From SIG220 sp045615545 (lineage in GTDB: Bacteria; Bacillota_I; Bacilli_A; RFN20; CAG-826): DNA of 64,000 bases. Positions 24,790-33,913 of this stretch are shown in pieces. The stretch spans positions 1 through 64,000 of the forward strand of contig JAZLFA010000037.1 in assembly GCA_045615545.1 (NCBI GenBank). Reading direction: 5' to 3'. The position numbers and the translations under genes are program-made. Numbering within the stretch: the first letter of the stretch is position 1; every line of letters begins with the position of its first letter. The notes beneath the pieces are model-generated. The model ran no database searches. It worked only from the letters and a program-made list of their open reading frames with translations, and was not told where the DNA came from.

Positions 24790-26115
24790 ATGTTTAAAAC
24801 AATTGTTGCATTAGCTACACCCCCAATGAAAAGTGCATTAGCCATTATCCGTGTAAGTGGCGATGATTGTTTTGACATTGTTTCTAAAATCTTTAAAAAA
24901 GATATTAGAGATATAGATAAAAGAACCGCATTGGTGGGCGAAATAGTTGATGATGGTAAATTAATTGATGAAGTTGTATTAATTGCCTATAAAGGGCCAA
25001 AAAGCTTTACTGGCGAGGATTTAGTTGAAATAATTTGCCACGGATCCATGCTTATTGCAAATCAAATAATCGAACTATTATTAAAACATGGTGCGACACT
25101 TGCTACAAACGGAGAATATTCTCAAAGAGCTTTTATAAACAATCGTATCGATTTGGTTCAAGCCGAAGCAATCAATGATGTAATTAATTCAATTAGTGAC
25201 GAAGCTAAAGAATTGTCGCTCCTTTCTTTGAAAGGCAACACAAGCGAATTATTGGTACCAGTCAAAACAAAACTTGCTGATTTGCTTGCTCTAATAGAAG
25301 TTAATATCGATTTCCCTGAATATGAAGACATAGAGATAGCTAACAAAGAAATGGTTATTAAATATGTTGATGAAATAACAGCATCAATAAAAGGCCTAAT
25401 TTCAGATGGACAAAAAGGATTGATTGTTAAAGAAGGAATTAATGTCGCAATAGTTGGGAAACCTAATGTTGGAAAATCATCTTTATTAAATGTATTACTT
25501 GGAGAGAACAAAGCAATTGTAACTGATGTTGCCGGCACAACACGTGATATTGTTGAAGGAGATGTGAAACTAAATGGTATTATTCTACATTTACTTGATA
25601 CAGCCGGTATTAGAGAATCAAAAGATGTGGTAGAAACCATTGGTGTAAACAAGAGCATCGATACAATTAAAAAGGCCGACCTTGTTTTAGTTGTTCTTGA
25701 TGCCTCAAACGAACTTACAAAAGAAGATTATGAGGTTTTAGACCTCGTGAAAGATACTAATTTTATTATTATTAATAATAAATGTGATATTGGAAAAAAG
25801 AAAATGGAAGGTGTCTGTGTGTCTGTTAAAAATAACGACCTTTCCGAACTAACTGAAGCAATAAAAGATAAATTTGAATTAACAGATAAAGTATTTAAAA
25901 CCCCTTCTTTAAATAACGCTAGACAGTTGGGTTTATTAAAGAACGCCAATGAATCGTTATTAAAAGCGAAAGAAGACGCCTTAAATGATTTATCTATTGA
26001 TTTGGTGTGCGTTTCATTAAAGGATGCGTACAATTCTATATTAAGAATAATTGGAGAAGATAATTCTTTAGATTTTTCCAAAGAGATTTTCTCAAGATTT
26101 TGTGTTGGCAAATAA
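24790..26115 (+). CDS. mnmE: tRNA modification GTPase MnmE
   Basis: A 441-residue GTPase that with MnmG adds a carboxymethylaminomethyl group to U34 of tRNAs. The N-terminal folate-binding domain starts at TIVALATPPMKSALAIIR. The G domain (about residues 215-370) has GKPNVGKSSLLN, DTAG and NKCD. The C-terminus ends in FCVGK, keeping the catalytic Cys. The start was put at ATG 24790, the position matching family N-termini. No ribosome site is present and the jag terminator ends just upstream, so initiation here is unusual. Confidence 0.95.
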   Translation: MFKTIVALATPPMKSALAIIRVSGDDCFDIVSKIFKKDIRDIDKRTALVGEIVDDGKLIDEVVLIAYKGPKSFTGEDLVEIICHGSMLIANQIIELLLKHGATLATNGEYSQRAFINNRIDLVQAEAINDVINSISDEAKELSLLSLKGNTSELLVPVKTKLADLLALIEVNIDFPEYEDIEIANKEMVIKYVDEITASIKGLISDGQKGLIVKEGINVAIVGKPNVGKSSLLNVLLGENKAIVTDVAGTTRDIVEGDVKLNGIILHLLDTAGIRESKDVVETIGVNKSIDTIKKADLVLVVLDASNELTKEDYEVLDLVKDTNFIIINNKCDIGKKKMEGVCVSVKNNDLSELTEAIKDKFELTDKVFKTPSLNNARQLGLLKNANESLLKAKEDALNDLSIDLVCVSLKDAYNSILRIIGEDNSLDFSKEIFSRFCVGK

Positions 26116-26116
26116 T

Positions 26117-26887
26117 ATGATTTTTGATACCCATTGTCATTTGAATAGTAAAAAGCTATATCCAAATATCATTGAACACATAGAAAACGCTAAAAAAGCA
26201 GGCGTATCTTCTTTTTTAGTTGTTGGTTACAATAAAGAGACATCGTTGCTTGCTGTTCAAATTGCAGAAAAATTTGATTTTTGTTACGCAGCAATTGGAT
26301 TTCACCCAAGCGAAATATTTGATGTATCAGAAGAAGATTTTCAAGAAGTATTTAAATATGTAAAACACCCAAAAGTTAAGGCTATTGGAGAAATAGGGCT
26401 TGATTATCACTGGGAAAAAGATCCAATTAGAAGAGAAATTCAAAAAGAATACTTTATTCGCCAAATTGAAATTGCAAACGAAGCCAATTTGCCAATCACA
26501 GTCCATAACCGTGAATCAAACAACGACTGCTTTGAGATTTTAAAAGAATATAGGCCCAAAATGGGAGGGATAATGCATTGCTGTTCTTGTAGCGTTGAAA
26601 TGATGAAAGAACTTGTAGAAATTGGTATGTATATTTCTCTTGGAGGGCCAGTAACTTTTACTAACGCAAAAACACCAAAAGAAGTTGCGTATGAATGTCC
26701 TGAAGATAGGCTTTTGGTTGAGACCGACGCGCCTTACCTTTCGCCACATCCATTAAGAGGCACAATCAACGTTCCAAAAAATATTGAATTAGTTGTTGAT
26801 GAGATAGCAAAAATTAGAGACATATCTAAGAAACATTTAGAAGATATTCTGTATAATAATTCTTGTCGTATTTTAAATATCAAATGA
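26117..26887 (+). CDS. tatD: TatD-family metal-dependent DNase
   Basis: A 256-residue TIM-barrel hydrolase with the metal ligands of the family: DTHCH at the N-terminus, GEIGLDYHW near residue 95, TVHNRES, MHCCSCS and ETDAPYLSPH. Members act as 3'-5' exonucleases in DNA repair and RNA turnover. The start lies one base after the mnmE stop. Its own stop overlaps the rnmV start (ATGA). Confidence 0.93.
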   Translation: MIFDTHCHLNSKKLYPNIIEHIENAKKAGVSSFLVVGYNKETSLLAVQIAEKFDFCYAAIGFHPSEIFDVSEEDFQEVFKYVKHPKVKAIGEIGLDYHWEKDPIRREIQKEYFIRQIEIANEANLPITVHNRESNNDCFEILKEYRPKMGGIMHCCSCSVEMMKELVEIGMYISLGGPVTFTNAKTPKEVAYECPEDRLLVETDAPYLSPHPLRGTINVPKNIELVVDEIAKIRDISKKHLEDILYNNSCRILNIK

Positions 26888-27417
26888 AACCATATATAAA
26901 TGCAATTTTATTAGTAGAAGGGCAACACGATAAAAGCCGGATTTTAACCATTTTTGATTGTGAAATTCTTGTGTGTAATGGTTATGATGTTGATCGACGC
27001 ATTATTGAATATTTAACTGCTGTAAATGATTTTAAAAAAATCATTATCTTTACCGACCCTGATGAAGCTGGAAGGAAAATCAACGATAATTGGAAGACAC
27101 TAATACCTTTTGCAGAAAGCCTTAGTGTTGATATTAATAAATGTAACAAAAGAAACAAACACGGAGTTGCAGAATGTTCCCTTGAAGAGATAGAAAAAAC
27201 ACTTAAACCGTATATAGAAAATAAACCAAACAACTCTATTACTAAACTCGATCTTTATGACTTAGATCTTATTGGCAAAAATCGTTCTAAATTATTAAGA
27301 GAAAAAGTGTGTGAAAAATACCATGTATTAAATGATTCAACAAGCACTTTTTTAAACTGTTTAAATTCACTTAAAATAACTAAGGAAGAAATATGGAAAT
27401 TTCTCGAAACAATATAA
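26884..27417 (+). CDS. rnmV: Ribonuclease M5
   Basis: A 177-residue TOPRIM enzyme that matures 5S rRNA. LLVEGQHDK holds the catalytic Glu and FTDPDEAGRKI the DxD pair. The ATG at 26884 overlaps the tatD stop, so an upstream in-frame TTG was rejected. The order tatD-rnmV-rsmA is conserved in Firmicutes. Its last 25 bases overlap the rsmA start. Confidence 0.93.
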   Translation: MKPYINAILLVEGQHDKSRILTIFDCEILVCNGYDVDRRIIEYLTAVNDFKKIIIFTDPDEAGRKINDNWKTLIPFAESLSVDINKCNKRNKHGVAECSLEEIEKTLKPYIENKPNNSITKLDLYDLDLIGKNRSKLLREKVCEKYHVLNDSTSTFLNCLNSLKITKEEIWKFLETI

Positions 27418-28202
27418 ATGAAATTTTAAATAAAACTAATATTCATCCTAGTAAAGACTATGGGCAGAATTTTTTAGTGGAACCATCTGTAAGTAAAAGC
27501 ATAGTTGATGCATTAGATATAAAGGAAAGTGATATGGTGTTAGAAATTGGTCCGGGTTTAGGATCGCTAACGCACTTTTTATCATTAACAAAAGCAAACA
27601 TAGATGTTGTGGATATAGACTATCAAATGACAAGTTGGCTAAATGTAATATATAAAGAGAATAATAATATAAAAATAATAACAAATGATGTTAGAAAAAC
27701 CGATGTTTCAAAATATAATAAAATAATTGCAAATTTGCCTTATAATGTCACCACTGAATTAATTGTATTTTTATTAAATTTTGCCACCAATGCAAAAAAG
27801 CTTGTTTTAATGTGCCAGAGCGAAACATTTGAACACTTTTTTCAAACAAGCGGAAGCGAATATGGGCCGACGTCGGTTCTTATCCATTTGTTAGGTAATA
27901 TTAAAAAAGAAGTTGTTGTTAAGGCAGGCAGTTTTGTACCCGCTCCAAAATGTAATAGCACTGTGTTTTCTATCCAGATATCTGAAGATGCAAATTTTAA
28001 TCAAGCAACTAATGTTTATAAGTTTGCAAAAGCTTTGTTTGTAAATAGAAGAAAAACAATTTTAAATAATTTAACTCTTTATTTAAAAAATAAAGAGAAT
28101 GCACTATTAGCATTAACTAAATTGTCTATCGATCCCCAAACTAGGCCAGAAAACATATCGCCTGAAAAATATTTAAATTTGTATGAAAATTTAAGTTATT
28201 AA
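27393..28202 (+). CDS. rsmA: 16S rRNA dimethyladenosine transferase
   Basis: A 269-residue SAM-dependent methyltransferase that dimethylates two adjacent adenines near the 3' end of 16S rRNA. YGQNFL near residue 25, the SAM loop LEIGPGLGSLT and the catalytic NLPYNVTT motif are all present, so it should be active. The 25-base overlap with rnmV indicates co-translation. Confidence 0.95.
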   Translation: MEISRNNINEILNKTNIHPSKDYGQNFLVEPSVSKSIVDALDIKESDMVLEIGPGLGSLTHFLSLTKANIDVVDIDYQMTSWLNVIYKENNNIKIITNDVRKTDVSKYNKIIANLPYNVTTELIVFLLNFATNAKKLVLMCQSETFEHFFQTSGSEYGPTSVLIHLLGNIKKEVVVKAGSFVPAPKCNSTVFSIQISEDANFNQATNVYKFAKALFVNRRKTILNNLTLYLKNKENALLALTKLSIDPQTRPENISPEKYLNLYENLSY

Positions 28203-28235
28203 ATTTATGTATTGTGCTAAAATGAAAGAAACATT

Positions 28236-29111
28236 ATGAAAAAATATTTATTTTTAAAAACACATGTTGCTAAAAGTTATGCAAAAATTAACATAGCTTT
28301 AAATGTTGCTGGAAAAAGAGAAGATGGATACCACGAGCTTGATATGATTATGGTTCCGCTAAAACTTCACGATACACTAATTTTTACTGCTCTTGAAAAC
28401 AGAGAGCATGACAGCATTACAATTGATAACTTTTCAATAATTGCGGAAAGAAACAATCTTGTTTCAAGAGCAATCGAAATGTTTGATAAGATTGTAGATA
28501 TCAAGCAACATTTTAGTGTATATATTCACAAAGTAACCCCAATTAAAGGTGGCTTTGGCGGAGGATCCAGCAATGCCGCCGCAACATTAAAATTATTGAA
28601 TAGAATTTATAAAGCTGACTTTGATGATGATGCTTTAAAATTAATGGCTCTAAAACTAGGATCTGACGTGCCGTTTTTTATAGACAACAAACCTGCAAGA
28701 TGTAGAGGGGTTGGAGAAAAGATTGAACCAATAATTATTAAAAATAATTATTTTGTATTAACAGTTAAACCAAAAGATGGGTGCTCAACAAAAGAAGTCT
28801 TTTCAAAATGCGACGAATTTACCTTAAAAACATGTGATATGGACTTAGTAATATCGGCATTAGAAAATGGAGATGACGAGTTGCTTGCTAAGTCTATATG
28901 TAATTCATTAGAAGAACCAGCAAGTAAGATTGTTCCTGAAATACTTGTTATTGAGGAAACACTTCGTTCCCTTGGTCTTTCCATTGTTGGCATGACAGGA
29001 TCTGGAAGTGGCGTGTTTGCAATGTCTACAAATAAATCTTTATTGAAGAAAGCTTATAAAGCATTAATTAATAAAGACTACGAAATTGAGTTTACAAAGG
29101 TGTTGAAATAA
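28236..29111 (+). CDS. ispE: 4-diphosphocytidyl-2-C-methyl-D-erythritol kinase
   Basis: A 291-residue GHMP kinase of the MEP isoprenoid pathway. The substrate motif AKINIALNVAGKREDGYHEL is near residue 17, the ATP loop KGGFGGGSSNAAA near residue 105, and the third motif MTGSGSGVFA near residue 258. Its presence shows isoprenoids are made from pyruvate and glyceraldehyde phosphate. A TAAAAT box twelve bases before the ATG may be a local promoter. Confidence 0.95.
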   Translation: MKKYLFLKTHVAKSYAKINIALNVAGKREDGYHELDMIMVPLKLHDTLIFTALENREHDSITIDNFSIIAERNNLVSRAIEMFDKIVDIKQHFSVYIHKVTPIKGGFGGGSSNAAATLKLLNRIYKADFDDDALKLMALKLGSDVPFFIDNKPARCRGVGEKIEPIIIKNNYFVLTVKPKDGCSTKEVFSKCDEFTLKTCDMDLVISALENGDDELLAKSICNSLEEPASKIVPEILVIEETLRSLGLSIVGMTGSGSGVFAMSTNKSLLKKAYKALINKDYEIEFTKVLK

Positions 29112-29112
29112 T

Positions 29113-29361
29113 ATGTTGGTTGTTGATTCGTTTGGAAAGAACATCTACATGGATGGCGAACTAATAGGATATATTGGAGAAAATGTCTTATATATAAATG
29201 GACATAAATTTGCAGATTTGTCCGATGAGGGAGTTATTTCCTATGGCGACGTTAAAATAGGTTTTGTTGATGAAACAAACTCAATTATAGTTAAAGACAA
29301 AGAGGTTGGATACATTGATGCCGATTGCAATTTTGTCTTTTATAAAGTATTTAAAATTTAA
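29113..29361 (+). CDS. Small beta-rich protein, unknown (possibly beta-flower-like)
   Basis: An 82-residue protein starting one base after the ispE stop, without a clear ribosome site. It has no cysteine clusters or signal peptide. The chain is a run of short strands with repeating patterns such as YMDGELIGYIGEN, GDVKIGFVDETN and KDKEVGYIDADC, suggesting three or four internal beta repeats. It recalls the small '4-fold beta flower' proteins, but this is from general pattern only. No function is claimed. Strong coding character comes from its tight packing between ispE and the ROK gene. Confidence 0.65.
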   Translation: MLVVDSFGKNIYMDGELIGYIGENVLYINGHKFADLSDEGVISYGDVKIGFVDETNSIIVKDKEVGYIDADCNFVFYKVFKI

Positions 29362-29372
29362 GGAGAGAAATT

Positions 29373-30320
29373 ATGGTAATTATTGGAATTGATATAGGTG
29401 GAACCTCAATTAAAGGGGCTGCCGTTAGAAATAATAGTCAAATATTGGGCCAATTCGTTAGCGAGGTAATTAAAGGTGAATCTAGTGATGATACCATTAA
29501 TAGATTAATAAAGAATGTATTGGAATTTATTCCAACAATACCTATTGATTCTCGTGAATTATGTGGCATAGGAATAGGCGTTCCTGGATCAATCAACACC
29601 ACTACCGGTTACGTAAATTTCTCGCCAAACTTAAAATGGTATGATGTTCCTCTTAAGAAAATGATGGAAGATGCCACCCATTTACCTGTAAAAATTACAA
29701 ATGACGCTAATGCGGCGGGGCTTGGTGAAGCACACTTTGGAAGTGGCAAACAGTTCAAAGATGTTATTGTTCTTACACTTGGTACAGGCGTAGGAGGAGC
29801 AATTATCCTTGATCACAAACTATTCGAAGGTAATGAAGGAAAAGCTGCTGAGATGGGCCATATGGTAATTGAATTAGATGGAAGACCATGTGGATGTGGA
29901 AGGAATGGCTGTTTAGAATCATATGCATCAGCAACCGCGTTAATAAACGACACAAAACATGCAATGGAAGAAAACAAAGATTCTTTACTTTGGAAGTTTG
30001 CCGAAGGCGACATTAATAAAGTAAACGGCAAAACTCCATTTGATGCAGCAAAAGCCGGTGACAAAGTGGCCAACGAAGTAATAAACAACTATGTCAAATA
30101 TCTTGGCGAAGGAATATTAAATTACTGTAATATTTTTAGACCAAACGCTGTCATTATTTCTGGCGGCATTTCTAAGCAAGGCGATTACTTATTTGATAAG
30201 CTAAAAGAATATTGTGCAAAATGGGATTATGGATATCCAAACACACCCGTCCCAGAAATTTTACCTGCAGTACTTGGATATGAATCAGGTATGGTTGGGG
30301 CCGCTTGTTTGTTCTTCTAA
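29373..30320 (+). CDS. glk: ROK-family glucokinase
   Basis: A 315-residue sugar kinase. It begins with the phosphate loop GIDIGGTSIKG. NDANAAGLGEAHFG carries the catalytic Asp, and LGTGVGGAII is the second phosphate motif. The zinc motif CGCGRNGCLESYAS is complete near residue 175. These features match ROK glucokinases of Firmicutes rather than regulators, since there is no helix-turn-helix. A good AAGGAG site precedes the ATG and a terminator follows. Glucose is the likely but not proven substrate. Confidence 0.88.
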   Translation: MVIIGIDIGGTSIKGAAVRNNSQILGQFVSEVIKGESSDDTINRLIKNVLEFIPTIPIDSRELCGIGIGVPGSINTTTGYVNFSPNLKWYDVPLKKMMEDATHLPVKITNDANAAGLGEAHFGSGKQFKDVIVLTLGTGVGGAIILDHKLFEGNEGKAAEMGHMVIELDGRPCGCGRNGCLESYASATALINDTKHAMEENKDSLLWKFAEGDINKVNGKTPFDAAKAGDKVANEVINNYVKYLGEGILNYCNIFRPNAVIISGGISKQGDYLFDKLKEYCAKWDYGYPNTPVPEILPAVLGYESGMVGAACLFF

Positions 30321-30340
30321 TTTAAAAAATTAACTATAAA

Positions 30341-30370
30341 AAACGCACAGGTTAATGTGCGTTTTATTTT
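30341..30370 (+). terminator. Terminator after the ROK kinase
   Basis: AACGCACA and TGTGCGTT form an eight-pair stem with a six-base loop and a TTTATTTTTT tail. Confidence 0.85.
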
Positions 30371-30403
30371 TTAAAATAAAAGGGACATCACGAAGATGCC
30401 CCT
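30370..30403 (-). terminator. Terminator after ppdK
   Basis: On the minus strand AGGGGCATC and GATGTCCCT pair with one wobble around a short loop, followed by TTTTATTTT. It is back to back with the forward terminator of the ROK gene. Confidence 0.8.
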
Positions 30404-30421
30404 AATTTTAGTTTGTTTAAA

Positions 30422-33058
30422 CTATTTTCTTGGGTTCTTAATTGCAGCTTGAGCAGCAGCTAATCTTGCAACTGGAACACGGAATGGTGAACATGAGACA
30501 TAATCAAGTCCAGCCTTGTGGTAGAATTCGATGGATTTTGGATCGCCACCTGTTTCGCCACAGACACCAACGTGTAATTCTTTACGAGTGCCACGGCCAA
30601 GTTTGACAGCGTTGTTCACAAGTTTACCAACACCGTTTTGGTCGAGAGTCTTGAATGGATCTTCTTCAAAGATTTTGGTTTCGTAATATGATGGTAAGAA
30701 TTTACCAGCGTCATCACGAGAGAAGCCAAATGTCATTTGAGTTAAGTCATTTGTACCAAATGAGAAGAATTCAGCTTCGCTAGCAATTTCGTCAGCTAAT
30801 AATGCGGCACGTGGAATTTCAATCATTGTACCAACGTGGTATTGCATCTTAAGACCGCTTGCAGCAATTAATTCATCAGCTGTTTCACAGATGAGTTTCT
30901 TAACAAAACGTAATTCTTTAACTTCAAGAACGAGTGGTACCATAATTTCAGGTGACACTAATTTGCCAGTTCTCTTGCTTACAGCAATAGCAGCTTTAAT
31001 AATAGCTCTTGTTTGCATTCTGCAGATTTCTGGATATGTGACAGCTAGACGGCATCCACGGTGACCCATCATTGGGTTAGCTTCTTTTAAGTCATGAATT
31101 CTGTCTTTTACTTCATCAACTGATTTGCCGATTGCAACCGCTAACTCTTTAATTAAGGATTCTTCTTGTGGAAGGAATTCGTGTAGAGGTGGATCTAATA
31201 AACGTACATTGACGTTCATTCCGTCCATAATCTCATATAAGCCTTCAAAGTCTTTTTGTTGCATTGGTTCGAGTTCTGCTAATGCAGCTTCACGACCTTC
31301 AACTGTGTCAGCTAAGATCATTTTTCTCATCGAGAAGATACGATCTTTATCAAAGAACATATGTTCTGTACGGCATAATCCAATACCTTCTGCACCAAAG
31401 ATTTTTGCTTGGTTAGCATCTCTTGGTGTATCGGCATTTGTTCTAACTTTTAAGTCTCTATTTTCATCGACCCATTTCATTAATCTTCCGAAATAGCCAG
31501 AAGTTAAGTCTGGATCAACTGTTTTAATGTTACCTAAATAGACATTACCTGTACTACCATCAATTGAGAATGTATCTTTATCGGTATAAACTTTACCATT
31601 AATGGTAACTGTTTTCTTTTCTTCGTCGATAATTGCTTCACTACAACCACAGACACAGCATTTACCCATACCACGAGCAACAACAGCTGCGTGTGATGTC
31701 ATACCGCCGCGCATTGTAAGGACTGCTTGTGCAGCAACCATACCAACGATATCTTCTGGAGATGTTTCAGCTCTAACGAGAACAACTTTTTCTCCAGCTT
31801 TATGTCTGGCTTCAGCTTCTTCAGCTGTAAAAGCTAATTTACCTGTACCAGCACCTGGTCCAGCAGCTAAACCTTTGGCGATTGGGCTTGCTTTAGCAAG
31901 TTCATCACGATCAAAGCCTGGTAATAATAATTTATCGAATGTTAATGCATCAATTCTGCAAACAGCTTCTTTTTCATCGATTAAGCCTTCATCGACTAAG
32001 TCACAGGCAATCTTTAAAGCAGCTGCTGGAGTTCTCTTACCATTACGTGTTTGTAAGAAGTATAAGACTCCGTCTTCAACTGTGAATTCCATATCTTGCA
32101 TATCGCGATAATGGGCTTCCATTGTTTTGATTGTTTTAACGAATTGTTCATAGACGCCTGGCATTCTATTTTTGAGTTCTTCAATGTGAAGAGGTGTTCT
32201 AATACCTGCAACAACGTCTTCGCCTTGTGCGTTTGGTAAATATTCAGCAGAGATAACCTTTTCACCAGTGCCTGGGTCACGTGAGAACGCAACACCTGTA
32301 CCAGAAGTTTCACCTTTATTACCAAATGCCATTGATTGAACGTTAACAGCGGTTCCCCATGAATATGGGATGTTGTTCATCATACGATAAACGTTTGCTC
32401 TTGGGTTGTCCCAGCTTCTAAAGACTGCTGTAACAGCTTCGATTAATTGAACTTTTGGATCGGTTGGGAATTCTTCACCAAATGTCTTTTTGTAGTAAGC
32501 TTTGTACTTAAGCACTAAATCTTTTAATTCATCAGCAGTGACTTCGGTGTCGAGTTTATAACCTTTAGAAGTTTTAAGGTCTTCGAGCATTTTATCCATT
32601 TCAGTACGTGGATGTCCTTTTGCGATGTTTGTAAACATTAAAATAAAACGACGATAGCTATCGAATGCAAATCTTTCGTTATTTGTTTCTTTAGCTAACG
32701 CAGCAACAGTAGTGTCATTTAAACCAAGGTTTAAAATAGTATCCATCATACCAGGCATAGAAACTCTAGCACCTGAACGAACAGAAACCAATAATGGTTT
32801 GTGATCTCCACCAAATGTTTTTCCTGTTTTCTTTTCGATACCTTTTACTGCTTCAAAAACAGCGTTAACAAGGTATTCTGGTAATTTCTTACCATTGTCA
32901 TAATACAAAGTACAGGCTTCGGTTGTAATAGTAAAACCTTCTGGAATGCGCACACCAATGTGAGTCATTTCAGCTAAGCCAGCACCTTTTCCACCGAGAA
33001 GTTCTTTACCTAATCCGTAAGCTTCTTCAAATGGATAAACGTATCTTTTTTCGGCCAT
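30422..33058 (-). CDS. ppdK: Pyruvate, phosphate dikinase
   Basis: An 878-residue enzyme that converts pyruvate, ATP and phosphate to PEP, AMP and pyrophosphate, reversibly. The N-terminal ATP-grasp domain comes first. The mobile phosphohistidine domain follows with TMRGGMTSHAAVVARGMGK near residue 452. The C-terminal PEP/pyruvate barrel ends with HVGVCGETGGDP. Full length, all domains intact. It has an excellent GGAGG site and its own promoter with an overlapping palindrome. With oxaloacetate decarboxylase and PEPCK nearby it closes a PEP-pyruvate-oxaloacetate cycle. Confidence 0.97.
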   Translation of the reverse strand: MAEKRYVYPFEEAYGLGKELLGGKGAGLAEMTHIGVRIPEGFTITTEACTLYYDNGKKLPEYLVNAVFEAVKGIEKKTGKTFGGDHKPLLVSVRSGARVSMPGMMDTILNLGLNDTTVAALAKETNNERFAFDSYRRFILMFTNIAKGHPRTEMDKMLEDLKTSKGYKLDTEVTADELKDLVLKYKAYYKKTFGEEFPTDPKVQLIEAVTAVFRSWDNPRANVYRMMNNIPYSWGTAVNVQSMAFGNKGETSGTGVAFSRDPGTGEKVISAEYLPNAQGEDVVAGIRTPLHIEELKNRMPGVYEQFVKTIKTMEAHYRDMQDMEFTVEDGVLYFLQTRNGKRTPAAALKIACDLVDEGLIDEKEAVCRIDALTFDKLLLPGFDRDELAKASPIAKGLAAGPGAGTGKLAFTAEEAEARHKAGEKVVLVRAETSPEDIVGMVAAQAVLTMRGGMTSHAAVVARGMGKCCVCGCSEAIIDEEKKTVTINGKVYTDKDTFSIDGSTGNVYLGNIKTVDPDLTSGYFGRLMKWVDENRDLKVRTNADTPRDANQAKIFGAEGIGLCRTEHMFFDKDRIFSMRKMILADTVEGREAALAELEPMQQKDFEGLYEIMDGMNVNVRLLDPPLHEFLPQEESLIKELAVAIGKSVDEVKDRIHDLKEANPMMGHRGCRLAVTYPEICRMQTRAIIKAAIAVSKRTGKLVSPEIMVPLVLEVKELRFVKKLICETADELIAASGLKMQYHVGTMIEIPRAALLADEIASEAEFFSFGTNDLTQMTFGFSRDDAGKFLPSYYETKIFEEDPFKTLDQNGVGKLVNNAVKLGRGTRKELHVGVCGETGGDPKSIEFYHKAGLDYVSCSPFRVPVARLAAAQAAIKNPRK

Positions 33059-33079
33059 ATTTTATCCTCCAATAGGCTA

Positions 33080-33133
33080 TAGTGTTAAAACACTAGCGTA
33101 TTGATTATACAGGCGCGGCCGCACTCATGACAA
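33080..33133 (-). promoter_or_regulatory. ppdK promoter with palindromic operator
   Basis: On the minus strand TTGTCA (33133-33128) and TATAAT (33109-33104) are 18 bases apart. The spacer is unusually GC-rich and contains GCGGCCGC. A 16-base inverted repeat, TAGTGTTAAAACACTA (33080-33095; 7-base arms), lies where transcription should start, so a repressor bound there would block the promoter. The regulator is unknown. Confidence 0.7.
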
Positions 33134-33151
33134 GCAAAAATATATTTATGT

Positions 33152-33856
33152 TTAACGAATGAGAGAAATTTCGCCAGATGATAATTTTAATATTTGTCCA
33201 TTGTATTTAACCAATAAATTACCACTTGCATCTATTCCTTTTGCAATTCCTGATAATGTTTTATTTTGATAAACAAAAGTTATTTTTTTATCTAGAAGAT
33301 AATCGCATTTATTAAATATTGAAATGTAGTCATATTTGTCCTGTTTAAATTTTGAAATTGCTAATTTAATGTTTTTTTCTAATGTATTTTTAATTGTATA
33401 TAACGGAATCTCGGTATTTAATATATTAATCATTGAAATTGCGGTATCTAAATTGTGGTTAATTTGGTTAACATTTAGTCCAATTCCTACAATGATGTAT
33501 TCTGGCAATTTTCCTTCTAATAATATTCCGCAAATTTTTTTATTATTGACAATAATGTCATTTGGCCATTTTATATAAATATTCGTAATTCCGAACTGTT
33601 CTAATGTTTCTTTTATTGCCGTCCCCAAAAAAATAGAAAGATGACAAAAACGCGATGTAACTTCTTGATCTTTAATTAAAAACGAGGTGAGTATGTTTTT
33701 ACCATTTTCGCTTTCCCATGTATGTGTAAACCGACCATGCCCATCTGTTTGTTCTTCTGCATACACAAATGTAAGCTCTTGGATATCTTTGAGGTGCTCT
33801 TTTATATAAGTTGATGTTGAGCTAGTTTTCTTTAATTCGATACGATTATTTTTCAT
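33152..33856 (-). CDS. birA: Biotin--protein ligase (no DNA-binding domain)
   Basis: A 234-residue ligase that makes biotinyl-AMP and attaches biotin to carrier proteins. The adenylate loop reads QTDGHGRFTHTW, a variant of GRGRxGR/KW, followed by YIKWPNDI and KICGILLE. It lacks the N-terminal helix-turn-helix, so it is not a repressor. The natural target in this window is the biotinyl protein at 37521-37859. The start codon lies six bases after a TATAAT box, so the mRNA is predicted to be leaderless. Confidence 0.9.
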   Translation of the reverse strand: MKNNRIELKKTSSTSTYIKEHLKDIQELTFVYAEEQTDGHGRFTHTWESENGKNILTSFLIKDQEVTSRFCHLSIFLGTAIKETLEQFGITNIYIKWPNDIIVNNKKICGILLEGKLPEYIIVGIGLNVNQINHNLDTAISMINILNTEIPLYTIKNTLEKNIKLAISKFKQDKYDYISIFNKCDYLLDKKITFVYQNKTLSGIAKGIDASGNLLVKYNGQILKLSSGEISLIR

Positions 33857-33862
33857 GTAAAT

Positions 33863-33890
33863 ATTATATATTTTTTATTGTTTTTATCAA
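33863..33890 (-). promoter_or_regulatory. birA promoter, predicted leaderless start
   Basis: On the minus strand TTGATA (33890-33885) and TATAAT (33868-33863) are 16 bases apart. The ATG comes six bases after the -10 box and no ribosome site fits in between. Confidence 0.65.
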
Positions 33891-33906
33891 TCTGTTGGCT
33901 TAACAT
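33878..33906 (+). promoter_or_regulatory. hpt promoter, predicted leaderless start
   Basis: TTGTTT (33878-33883) and TAACAT (33901-33906) are 17 bases apart, seven bases before the hpt ATG. It overlaps the divergent birA promoter in a 57-base gap. Confidence 0.5.
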
Positions 33907-33913
33907 TAAAAAT

